A DNA stretch of 9,053 nucleotides from Candidatus Bathyarchaeota archaeon (GTDB taxonomy: Archaea; Thermoproteota; Bathyarchaeia; TCS64). The notes beneath the pieces were generated by a model, which was given only the letters and a program-made list of their open reading frames with translations, was not told the DNA's origin and did not search any database. The position numbers and the translations under genes were made by a program. Below are positions 1-5,540 of this stretch, in pieces (within the stretch, counting starts at the first letter, position 1; each line of letters begins with the position of its first letter). Location: assembly GCA_937877765.1 (NCBI GenBank), contig CALGBN010000406.1, forward strand, positions 1 through 9,053, read 5' to 3'.

Positions 1-486
1 CATCTGTACTCCACCTAGTTTCGCCATCTCAGCTGCGTCTCCGAAGGCGTTTACAACGTGTTGAATTTCCTCATCACCCATCTCTATGATGCGTTTACCA
101 TAGAAACTGGTTCCCGTGCTTGGTCCATACACTGGATCGTCTGGGCTTGGTGTTCCCGATCGTATCCCGGCGTGAAGCAATTCAATATTGGCTACTGCTC
201 CGTGGCGTTTTATCGCGTCCGTAGCGCTAATCAAAGAAGGTAAAATCCCCGGGTCATCCAATGGGGTAACTCTTCCATGTGAAGTTCCCTTAGAATCAAT
301 CATACTTTCACCAATGGTAACTATGGCTGCTCCGCCTTTCGCCCTAAGCTCATAATATGCTACGCCTTCTGGGGTAATGTATCCGTCTGGTGAGCCATGG
401 GCTCCCATGGGCGCTGCTTCGATACGGTTTCTAAGCATATATGGTCCGAGTTTCATCGGTGTGAATAGATTCGGAAAATATTTCAT
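1..486 (-). CDS. NADH:flavin oxidoreductase / Old Yellow Enzyme family, N-terminal part (truncated by window edge)
   Basis: Translated by hand from an ATG at 486; 162 codons stay open to the left edge, so only the N-terminal part of the FMN-binding TIM barrel is present. It begins MKYFPNLFTPMKLG, followed by LRNRIEAAPMG (residues 18-28), the first barrel strand with the FMN-contacting A-P-M segment. Then come ITPEGVAYYELRAKGGAAIV (37-56) and NIELLHAG (100-107), the OYE strand-3 motif in its IELxHxG form. That form is seen in the enoate reductase/BaiCD/2,4-dienoyl-CoA reductase branch, which often carries a C-terminal Fe-S and FAD/NAD(P) part; whether this gene does lies outside the window. 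The expected role is NAD(P)H-dependent reduction of an activated C=C bond; the substrate is unknown. No clear Shine-Dalgarno precedes the start, and an upstream ATG at 494 runs into a stop after three codons. The neighbour gene on the same strand ends 80 nt upstream. Confidence 0.88.
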   Translation of the reverse strand, partial: MKYFPNLFTPMKLGPYMLRNRIEAAPMGAHGSPDGYITPEGVAYYELRAKGGAAIVTIGESMIDSKGTSHGRVTPLDDPGILPSLISATDAIKRHGAVANIELLHAGIRSGTPSPDDPVYGPSTGTSFYGKRIIEMGDEEIQHVVNAFGDAAEMAKLGGVQM

Positions 487-566
487 AGTATCATGTAGCA
501 GTTTAGATTATTAGTATTTTTCAGAATTGATCAAAATTATGAAACCAGTTACGGAGAAAAGTGTGT

Positions 567-1748
567 TCACATAGTCTGGTAGTTTTTTGCGCGTTGGATT
601 ATATAGAATATAGCTAATCCTAGAGTCAACGCTGTTAGTGGGTTACCTGGAATGCTCTTGTTATCCTCAGTGTCTTCCTGTGTTTGCTGAGTTGTTGGTG
701 GTTTGACTGAATCAGTTGATGAGGTGTTTAGTTCAATTAGAGGCTCTGTCACATTATCTTCGACATCAACTGTATCTTCTGAAGCATCTGGATCATACAC
801 AAAGAAACTTGTATCCAGTTGTGCACCCTCAACATAAGCAGAGGCAGCACCTGCGATATAGGGTTGAGCCACCCAAGTCAAGTTCCAAGTTCCACCCACC
901 ATGGGAGTAAAGATAGCCTTGTAGTTCTGATCCACTGGGTTAAAGGTGTAGGTTGATTCATGCCCATTTGGGTCGGTGAGTAAGGCAGTCACTGGACCTT
1001 TAGCCATGTGGGGTGTATCAGTTAGGACCAGTGTGATGGTTTCGTCTACCATTGGCGTCCAGCTGATGGTGGGGTCTTCTCTTTCGATGGTTAATCTGAG
1101 TAATGGGTTTATGGTTGCTAGGTTGCACTGTGTTAATACTTTGTACGAGGAGAATGCTTCACCGGAGCCGATGAAAACGGTTTGGGTTTCTCCTGCTTCA
1201 AACCTGTCTCCAAGGTTAAACACGTATGATTGTATATAGACAACCTGTCCCTCTGGGTTATAAAAGGTGACAATTACCTCGGTATCCGAGGTGTATAGGG
1301 TGTCGTGTTTATTCTTCATAATACCCTGAATACCGGTCTCAACTATCGATATGTCCGTCAACTCAAGGTACTGGAAATTTAGTTTCTGAGTATCCTGATA
1401 ATCAGTTACAATTAACTTGAAGTCCGCTACAGTCTCCGTTGTCTCGTATATGAATTCAAAGCCTGCTCTCGCGTTAGGCTCAATTATCGTGGGTCTAACC
1501 ATAGTCTCCAGAGTATCTATGACCGCTCCATCCGAGTCATACAAGGTAGCTTGGACCATAACCTGTGATTTACTCTGAAATCCCTTATTCCAGAACTCAC
1601 CCAGTATCCGACACCCCTCACCGGGAACAGATTCTATCCAACCCTGTATCCCATATTCTAAGTTAGTTATCGTGGGAGCAGATGCGTTTACCGTGGGAAT
1701 CAGCAATAGAAGACTCATGATTAGTAGTAACGAGAGCTTTGATTTCAT
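567..1748 (-). CDS. Secreted, C-terminally membrane-anchored surface protein with FxLYD/Ig-like domains
   Basis: The 393-residue product has an N-terminal signal peptide (basic MKSK, hydrophobic 5-18, likely cleavage after A22). Residues about 45-116 read like an FxLYD domain: GEFWNKG, then VQATLYDSDGAVID, then a segment ending in a Pro-Asn turn. Residues about 133-205 look like a second copy (VIVTFYNPEGQVV). Residues about 225-298 look like an Ig-like beta domain (TLVLTD..., GGTWNLTW). An acidic Ser/Thr/Pro linker (319-364) holds N-x-S/T sequons (N332, N341, N363). It is followed by IPG at 366-368, a hydrophobic helix (about 371-385) and the tail RAKNYQTM. This three-part end resembles archaeal surface proteins that are anchored or sorted at the membrane. 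C46 and C208 are the only cysteines and could form a disulfide. No enzymatic motif was seen; the role is likely structural or ligand binding at the cell surface. Confidence 0.8.
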   Translation of the reverse strand: MKSKLSLLLIMSLLLLIPTVNASAPTITNLEYGIQGWIESVPGEGCRILGEFWNKGFQSKSQVMVQATLYDSDGAVIDTLETMVRPTIIEPNARAGFEFIYETTETVADFKLIVTDYQDTQKLNFQYLELTDISIVETGIQGIMKNKHDTLYTSDTEVIVTFYNPEGQVVYIQSYVFNLGDRFEAGETQTVFIGSGEAFSSYKVLTQCNLATINPLLRLTIEREDPTISWTPMVDETITLVLTDTPHMAKGPVTALLTDPNGHESTYTFNPVDQNYKAIFTPMVGGTWNLTWVAQPYIAGAASAYVEGAQLDTSFFVYDPDASEDTVDVEDNVTEPLIELNTSSTDSVKPPTTQQTQEDTEDNKSIPGNPLTALTLGLAIFYIIQRAKNYQTM

Positions 1749-1785
1749 AGCCCTTGTTGGTAAGTGTACAAATTAAATCCATCGA

Positions 1786-1796
1786 CTTTAAAAACA
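1786..1796 (-). promoter_or_regulatory. TATA-like element of the surface-protein gene
   Basis: On the minus strand this reads GTTTTTAAAGT, centred about 42 nt upstream of the ATG at 1748. With the usual archaeal TATA-to-start distance of about 26 nt, transcription would begin near 1764 and leave a leader of roughly 15 nt. The weak purine run AAGGG lies just before the start codon. This is a motif-based inference only. Confidence 0.45.
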
Positions 1797-1871
1797 GAAA
1801 GAGACATTCAGTGTTCTTGAAGCAACAATATCATCTATGTTCAAGAGAGAACAGTACACGTTGATGGATTG

Positions 1872-2036
1872 CTACTTTTCACGTTCAAACAGCAGGTAGT
1901 GATTAGCCATAGTTGGAGTACCTACCGTCTGATAGGTGTGAATACTCCAACCATCTTTTTGATGATTCTCTATAGCCTTACCTATTTCTCTATGATGATT
2001 TACTTGAACACATGTCCATTCTTTCAATTGATTCAC
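1872..2036 (-). CDS. Small DUF4177-like protein (54 or 51 aa, GTG or TTG start)
   Basis: This short frame lies in what would otherwise be a 400-nt gap. It reads KEWTCVQVNHH, then IENHQKDGWSIHTY, then NHYLLFEREK, ending at TAG (1872-1874). The pattern of an N-terminal aromatic strand, a helix ending in GW, and a last strand ending in an F-E-R/K core is that of DUF4177 and similar small proteins. It closely parallels the gene at 7192-7395 (YEYKF..., HARQGWRLVQIF, YFELIFEKE). There is no ATG, and a TAG sits directly before the GTG at 2036. A TTG at 2027 is preceded by AGGTGA with 5 nt spacing and would place the start right before KEW, matching the MYEY start of the paralogue, so TTG at 2027 (51 aa) is a strong alternative. 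The function of the family is unknown. Moderately sure it is real because of the family resemblance. Confidence 0.6.
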   Translation of the reverse strand: MNQLKEWTCVQVNHHREIGKAIENHQKDGWSIHTYQTVGTPTMANHYLLFEREK

Positions 2037-2125
2037 CTATGATTATGATTGAAAACGCCGTTATTAACGATTAATCATAACCCCTTATGGATTCAAAGAG
2101 AAGTTACTACAAATCAAGACGCATT

Positions 2126-2145
2126 TTTATCCAGAATTGGATAAA
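2126..2145. terminator. 8-bp-arm palindrome with T run downstream of the HD gene pair
   Basis: TTTATCCA and TGGATAAA form perfect 8-bp arms around GAAT. It lies 8 nt past the stop of the minus-strand HD gene. Directly after that stop (TGA at 2156-2154), the transcribed strand shows seven T residues (2153-2147). A T run is the usual archaeal termination signal, and the hairpin may assist it or protect the RNA 3' end. Alternatively the palindrome is a protein-binding site. Confidence 0.5.
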
Positions 2146-2153
2146 GAAAAAAA

Positions 2154-2591
2154 TCACTCATCAGGCTTTTTGGGCTCAATAGGCCAGAAACAACTATTCC
2201 TTAGATAATCTTCTTGCCAGTCTCCGGGCCAGTCCACCATCCGCACAAGGTTACTAAGCCTGTCAGCAAACTTTACCACGATCGCCTTATGACTGTGAAG
2301 CAGCGGGAAGTATCTTCCAGTTTCAGCGTCGCCCTCAAAGGTAAGCTCCATCACCAGATCAGCGATCTCCTTGGTGAACTCCCGAACAAGCTCCTCATAT
2401 GTGGTGTCTGTATCCTCAATTGTATCGTGAAGTATACCAGCACATAGAATCTCCTCATCATCAGTAATGTCCTTCAACAAGCCATATACCTGAATAATAT
2501 GGGCGAAGAAGTAGGGTCTGCCCTGATCATCTAACTGACTCTCATGCTTGATGCTTGCAAACTCCAACGCTTTTTCCTCTAAGTGGCTCAT
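2154..2591 (-). CDS. HD-domain phosphohydrolase, SpoT/MESH1-like (second of a tandem pair)
   Basis: A 145-residue, single-domain protein of the RelA/SpoT HD family. The metal-site set is complete: H31 (PYFFAH), H55-D56 (GILHD), the E59-D60 pair (DTIEDT), D110 (KFADRLSN) and N114. The 24-residue spacing of H31 to H55 matches that of (p)ppGpp hydrolases (H53 to H77 in streptococcal Rel). The length fits stand-alone hydrolases of the MESH1/small alarmone hydrolase type, and no synthetase or TGS domain is present. Family knowledge suggests hydrolysis of a 3'-pyrophosphate or of another nucleotide phosphate; the real substrate in an archaeon is open. The ATG overlaps the stop of the upstream paralogue by 4 nt, so translation is probably coupled. 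The C-terminus after WPGD (about 121-124) diverges from the paralogue. Confidence 0.85.
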   Translation of the reverse strand: MSHLEEKALEFASIKHESQLDDQGRPYFFAHIIQVYGLLKDITDDEEILCAGILHDTIEDTDTTYEELVREFTKEIADLVMELTFEGDAETGRYFPLLHSHKAIVVKFADRLSNLVRMVDWPGDWQEDYLRNSCFWPIEPKKPDE

Positions 2592-3028
2592 TCAGAATCA
2601 TCCTCCCTTGGAGCTGTTCTCCAGTAACGGCTGTCCTCAAGGAACCATTGCTGAATATCCCCGGGCCAGTCCCTCATACGAGACATATTGCTTAGTCTGT
2701 CTGCGAACTGGACCATGATTGCTTTTCTGCTTTGTAGTCTTGGGAAGTAATGTTCTTTAAGTCCTCCGCCTTCATGTGTTACCTCCATTACGAGGTCGGC
2801 TATCTCCTTGGTGAACTCGTGTACAAGCTCGTCATACGTGGTATCAGTGTCTTCTATCACGTCATGGAGCAGCCCTGCGCAGAGGGTAGCCTCATCATCA
2901 GTAACATCCTGTAAAACATTGTATACTTGGATGACGTGAGCGAAGAAGTAGGGTCGTCCGCGGTCATCGAGCTGCCCCCTGTGTTTTTTGCTAGCGTAAT
3001 CTAGTGCTTTATCCTCTAGTCTGCCCAT
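2588..3028 (-). CDS. HD-domain phosphohydrolase, SpoT/MESH1-like (first of a tandem pair)
   Basis: Paralogue of the following gene: hand counting over the first 126 residues gives 89 identities without gaps (about 71%). All HD motifs are conserved: PYFFAH, GLLHD, DVIEDT and QFADRLSN. One difference close to the active site is the residue three before the D of ADRLSN: Q here, K in the partner. The frame is open three more codons to a TTG at 3037. The ATG at 3028 is preferred because MGRLEDKALDYASKKH aligns residue for residue with MSHLEEKALEFASIKH of the partner, and because a TATA-like element sits about 35 nt upstream of it. The product is then 146 aa. It is the first gene of a two-gene operon joined by an ATGA overlap and divergent from the methyltransferase gene. 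Like its partner it has no synthetase domain. Confidence 0.85.
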   Translation of the reverse strand: MGRLEDKALDYASKKHRGQLDDRGRPYFFAHVIQVYNVLQDVTDDEATLCAGLLHDVIEDTDTTYDELVHEFTKEIADLVMEVTHEGGGLKEHYFPRLQSRKAIMVQFADRLSNMSRMRDWPGDIQQWFLEDSRYWRTAPREDDSE

Positions 3029-3055
3029 GAAACTCAATATGAATAACCGGGTATG

Positions 3056-3070
3056 GATGATAAAATCATC
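3056..3070. promoter_or_regulatory. Palindrome overlapping the TATA-like element of the HD operon
   Basis: GATGAT and ATCATC form 6-bp arms around AAA. On the minus strand the centre reads TTTTATC, a plausible TATA box about 35 nt upstream of the ATG at 3028, which would give a leader of about 9 nt. A regulator bound here would block TBP, so it could be a repressor site. It is AT-rich and short, so chance is possible. Confidence 0.4.
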
Positions 3071-3108
3071 GATTAAGATGGTTCAGGGGTATTATCGGAG
3101 AACTGCTT

Positions 3109-3122
3109 TATCCTCAAGGATA
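3109..3122. promoter_or_regulatory. Palindrome in the promoter of the methyltransferase gene
   Basis: TATCCT and AGGATA form 6-bp arms around CA, within TTTATCCTCAAGGATAC. It overlaps the TTTAT that is the best TATA candidate for the plus-strand gene starting at 3144, about 35 nt before the ATG. Its TTTATCC half resembles the arm of the palindrome at 2126-2145, at the other end of the HD pair. Confidence 0.35.
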
Positions 3123-3143
3123 CGTATTAAATCAGTGCATTAA

Positions 3144-3773
3144 ATGAAGGATATTCTTGACTTGAATAAACGCGCATGGGACAACCTCGCAGACAAATAC
3201 GATGAAAGAACAAGCCAAGAACTAACCAAAATATTCATAGAATTCAAAACAAAGCTCCCCGAAAACGGAAAAATCCTCGACCTAGGCTGTGGAACAGGGC
3301 TACCTCATGATAGGTACCTTGCAGATGCTGGGTTCCGAGTTTTTGGTGTTGATATATCAGGGGAGATGGTGAAGGTAGCCAGTATAAACGTTCCAGAGGC
3401 TACGTTTCATAGAGCCTCCATGAATCAGATAGAGTATGTTGAGGAATTTGATGGGGTAATGTCCTCGTTTTCTATGCTTCTCTTACCGCCTAGGCTGTTC
3501 AAGGAGACGGCTATGAGGATATATTCATCTTTGGTAGAGGATGGTTTCTTTTATCTTGCGTTGAATGAGCCGGCTGATGAATCTGAGGATGCTGAGTCTG
3601 AGGCGTTTACAAACATCATGGGTCAGGATATGTATTCAAGAGCATACACTGTTGATGAGATAGAGGAGATATTCCTACCTATTGGCTTTACACTGGTAGA
3701 GTTTAATCGCGTAATTCATGTGTCTGAAGAGTTCGGTGAAGAACACGTGATCGAGTTCATCTACAGGAAATAG
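3144..3773 (+). CDS. Class I SAM-dependent methyltransferase
   Basis: The 209-residue protein has the Rossmann-like methyltransferase core. Motif I is ILDLGCGTG (44-52), which binds SAM. The acidic end of strand 2 is VFGVDIS with D70, which contacts the ribose hydroxyls. The strand-4 region is EFDGVMSSFSMLLLP (about 100-114). The N-terminal WDNLADKYDE (12-21) is typical of the Methyltransf_11/25 group of small-molecule methyltransferases. Nothing identifies the substrate. The start ATG has no Shine-Dalgarno, and the predicted leader is short, in keeping with its neighbours. The HD operon is divergent upstream, and a broken GNAT gene begins 38 nt downstream on the same strand, possibly once in one transcript. 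The end (VIEFIYRK) looks complete. Confidence 0.88.
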   Translation: MKDILDLNKRAWDNLADKYDERTSQELTKIFIEFKTKLPENGKILDLGCGTGLPHDRYLADAGFRVFGVDISGEMVKVASINVPEATFHRASMNQIEYVEEFDGVMSSFSMLLLPPRLFKETAMRIYSSLVEDGFFYLALNEPADESEDAESEAFTNIMGQDMYSRAYTVDEIEEIFLPIGFTLVEFNRVIHVSEEFGEEHVIEFIYRK

Positions 3774-3811
3774 TGACAAACTTCATTTCCCCATAAGACC
3801 TATTATCAGAA

Positions 3812-4390
3812 ATGAACCCCAAAGACCAGTACCTAATCAAAGACATCCCAGAAACCATACAAACAAAACACACCACAATCCGAAGATACAGAAACGGTGA
3901 CGGGGTACCCATCTACGCCTTAGCGGAACGAAAAAACAACCGAGAACATCTTAAAGGAATCGCAGATGATGTTGCGGGTCTCAAATCAGTTGAGGAAGCA
4001 GAGGTGAAAGCAAGAAAACACCGGGCTGAGTGGGCGAAACGATAACGGTTTGTTGCTGGGGTATGGGATGGGGATGAGTATATTGGGGAGATATGGATTG
4101 AACCCGATAATTGGAATGTCCCATGTTTCGAGATCGGCTGGTTCATTGACAAAGGTCATGAAGGAGAAGGCCTCGCCTTTGAGGCATCAGAGGCTTGCAT
4201 CAGGTTCATTTTCGATGAGTTGAATGCCCATAAGGTGATAGCGAAAACCAGTGACACGAACACAAGAAGCTACCAGTTAGCCGAGCGGCTAGGATTCGTT
4301 AAGGAAGGTCACCTAAGAGATGCAGAGATCAAGGATGGGAAACGCTATGGAACCCTATTATATGGGCTTCTTAGGGGAGAAAAAAGGTAA
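3812..4390 (+). pseudogene. GNAT (RimJ/RimL-like) acetyltransferase interrupted by an in-frame TAA
   Basis: The frame from the ATG at 3812 runs 77 codons to a TAA at 4043-4045, then continues in the same frame without any shift to a second TAA at 4388-4390. The joined 192-codon reading is a full-length GNAT. Before the stop comes ARKHRAEWAKR; after it RFVAGVWDGDEYIGEIWIEP (79-98, strands 2-4). Then come GHEGEGLAFEA (115-125, the acetyl-CoA pyrophosphate loop), and NTRSYQLAERLGFVKEGHLRD (150-170) with a C-terminal YGLLRGE typical of RimJ/RimL enzymes. A single substitution, for example GAA to TAA, would explain it. No in-frame ATG follows the stop, and the first GTG or TTG lies beyond the acetyl-CoA loop, so the second half is unlikely to be made alone. 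A sequencing error or read-through are alternatives. The original would have N-acetylated a protein or small-molecule amine. Confidence 0.8.
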
Positions 4391-4407
4391 CTAGATAGAA
4401 TCTAGTT
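4389..4407. terminator. Palindrome at the convergent gene junction
   Basis: AACTAGAT and ATCTAGTT form perfect 8-bp arms around AGA. The hairpin shares bases with the stop codon of the GNAT pseudogene on the plus strand and with the stop of the UDG-like gene on the minus strand. Its position suggests a two-way transcript end; long T runs are absent on both sides. Confidence 0.5.
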
Positions 4408-5264
4408 TAGTGCAGTGTTTTCATGATGATTTTCTTTGGTGTATCTGTGGAGACGGGTTCTTTTCGTGAACGATAGATGCCTTTCATCAGATGGAATAGC
4501 TTGTAGCCTAGTTCTATTTTTTGTTCCTCAGATACCATAAAGGGCACAACGTTTCGATCACCAAAAACCAGCAGACACTTTTTCCCACAACTAAGCACTC
4601 CAATGGTACAGTATACCTCGTAGGGGCGTTTTCTTTCTCCGCCGCTGGTGTTTTTGGTTATGTTTTCTATTCTTCGCCAGTTTAGGTTCTGGATATTGAA
4701 TATGTTTTTCCTGTATTTTTCTCCTAATGCGGTGATTATGATGTCTGGCTGTAGTATATTCATCAGTTCAAGCCATAAGGCGTGACCGTTTGTTACAATC
4801 TCATCAATCACATGGGATGGATACTTGTTAAGAAACTTGGACCAACTCACAACCGTTGATAACGGAGACAGCATCTCGGTGTGAAGAGCAGTGCTCTCCA
4901 TAACCCCATAATAGCTGGCGTTTATCCCGTTCAATACAGGCTCGAAGTTATCAAACCAAGGGTTACTGTTCCTCCTAAAATACGAGTCCAGAGAGCCCAG
5001 ATATTCTAGGGTTTCATACTCGTTTAGGGTCTCCTTTCCATAGAATTGGTCTAGTTCTTTGAATCTTATTGAGGGGTTATTGTCTGGAAACTCATTACTT
5101 GGTGGATTTTGCCCAGCTGTAACGATTTTCAGTACCGAGTCCTTGTATTGGGAGTAATCCCCATGGTAGATCAATGGCATTGATGGCGTTTTTATGCCAT
5201 ATGTTTCTTCTTCAATTGAAGCATAATGTTTCCACACACGCTCAACATACTCTTCAATAGACAT
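4407..5264 (-). CDS. Uracil-DNA-glycosylase-fold-like protein of unknown function
   Basis: Counted from MSIEEY (ATG at 5264) the product has 285 residues. Residues 45-59 (LKIVTAGQNPPSNEF) resemble the first motif of the UDG-like superfamily, a hydrophobic strand followed by G-x-N-P-S. Further motifs are WFDNFEPVLNG (103-113), ALHTEMLSP (126-134) with WSKF (141-144), and PDIIITALG (173-181), a strand-turn typical of this fold. The UDG HPS-type second motif is not visible; GDRNVVPF (235-242) lies roughly where it would be expected, so glycosylase activity is doubtful. The frame is open to a TTG at 5303, but ATATAAAAG at 5293-5285 is centred 25 nt before the ATG at 5264, so the transcript should begin at or next to that ATG (leaderless). 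The upstream extension would then not be transcribed. The gene faces the GNAT pseudogene. Fold assignment is by eye and moderately sure. Confidence 0.65.
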   Translation of the reverse strand: MSIEEYVERVWKHYASIEEETYGIKTPSMPLIYHGDYSQYKDSVLKIVTAGQNPPSNEFPDNNPSIRFKELDQFYGKETLNEYETLEYLGSLDSYFRRNSNPWFDNFEPVLNGINASYYGVMESTALHTEMLSPLSTVVSWSKFLNKYPSHVIDEIVTNGHALWLELMNILQPDIIITALGEKYRKNIFNIQNLNWRRIENITKNTSGGERKRPYEVYCTIGVLSCGKKCLLVFGDRNVVPFMVSEEQKIELGYKLFHLMKGIYRSRKEPVSTDTPKKIIMKTLH

Positions 5265-5284
5265 GATAATGTATTCAAAAACAG

Positions 5285-5293
5285 CTTTTATAT
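5285..5293 (-). promoter_or_regulatory. TATA box of the UDG-like gene
   Basis: On the minus strand ATATAAAAG is centred 25 nt upstream of the A of the ATG at 5264, the usual archaeal TATA-to-start distance. It predicts a leaderless transcript and decides between the TTG at 5303 and the ATG at 5264, since the TTG lies upstream of the box. Confidence 0.65.
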
Positions 5294-5413
5294 GATTTAT
5301 CAAGTATTACAATTAATCTAGGCTATGTTTACGATATATAATTTAATAAAATCCTACCACAAAACACATTATCCATATACATATTAAATATAAAAACTAA
5401 CTCCACAAGGATA

Positions 5414-5443
5414 GTATGGATATAAAGTACTGTTTTTCCATAC
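5414..5443. repeat. Inverted repeat GTATGGA / TCCATAC in an AT-rich intergenic stretch
   Basis: GTATGGA (5414-5420) and TCCATAC (5437-5443) form 7-bp arms 16 nt apart. A related TATCCATA lies at 5370-5377, the reverse complement of TATGGATA at 5415-5422. They sit in the long, strongly AT-rich gap between two divergent genes and upstream of the DUF5320 promoter. Role unknown. Confidence 0.35.
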
Positions 5444-5465
5444 ATAATAAATTACCAATGCTATT

Positions 5466-5481
5466 TTGTGCCATTGCACAA
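5466..5481. promoter_or_regulatory. Operator-like palindrome 1, upstream of the DUF5320 TATA box
   Basis: TTGTGC, CATT, GCACAA: perfect 6-bp arms. It lies directly upstream of the TATA box, in the place of an archaeal activator site or a BRE-proximal operator. It is one of three copies of the same design (TTGTGC-N4-RCACAA). Confidence 0.65.
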
Positions 5482-5483
5482 TA

Positions 5484-5494
5484 CTTATATATTT
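5484..5494 (+). promoter_or_regulatory. TATA box of the DUF5320 gene
   Basis: CTTATATATT is an excellent archaeal TATA element centred near 5488-5489, placing transcription start around 5513-5515. The predicted leader to the ATG at 5548 is about 34 nt and holds a Shine-Dalgarno site, unlike the short-leader genes around it. Confidence 0.65.
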
Positions 5495-5512
5495 TTGTGC
5501 GATAACACAAAA
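5493..5512. promoter_or_regulatory. Operator-like palindrome 2, between TATA box and start site
   Basis: TTTTGTG and CACAAAA form perfect 7-bp arms around CGATAA. It abuts the TATA box and ends at the predicted transcription start, the classical place for an archaeal repressor. The core TTGTGCGATAACACAA has the same 16-bp layout as palindrome 1. Confidence 0.65.
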
Positions 5513-5516
5513 TGAG

Positions 5517-5536
5517 TTCTGTGCATAAACACAGAA
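5517..5536. promoter_or_regulatory. Operator-like palindrome 3, in the DUF5320 leader
   Basis: TTCTGTG and CACAGAA form perfect 7-bp arms around CATAAA. It begins just after the predicted transcription start and its right arm overlaps the first bases of the Shine-Dalgarno site. It could act as DNA (third operator) or as an RNA hairpin hiding the ribosome binding site. Confidence 0.6.
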
Positions 5537-5540
5537 GGAG
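5533..5540 (+). promoter_or_regulatory. Shine-Dalgarno site deciding the DUF5320 start
   Basis: AGAAGGAG ends 7 nt before the ATG at 5548. It supports that start over the ATG at 5512, which lies at the edge of the predicted transcript and would add a 12-residue basic leader peptide. Confidence 0.7.

Noticed and set aside
58..243. Plus-strand open frame
   Set aside because: Lies antisense within the flavin oxidoreductase gene, whose translation is clear.
716..1239. Two plus-strand open frames of 64 and 87 codons
   Set aside because: Antisense to the surface-protein gene; low-complexity translations with no recognisable motif.
2214..2447. Plus-strand frame opposite the HD gene
   Set aside because: The minus strand encodes a conserved enzyme with all active-site residues.
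4043..4045. Recoding of the internal stop (pyrrolysine or selenocysteine)
   Set aside because: Pyrrolysine uses TAG and selenocysteine TGA; this is TAA, with no known recoding in archaea.
3913..4152. Minus-strand frame across the GNAT stop codon
   Set aside because: Shadow of the GNAT reading; its Ser/Thr-rich translation shows no family pattern, whereas the plus strand gives GNAT motifs on both sides of the stop.
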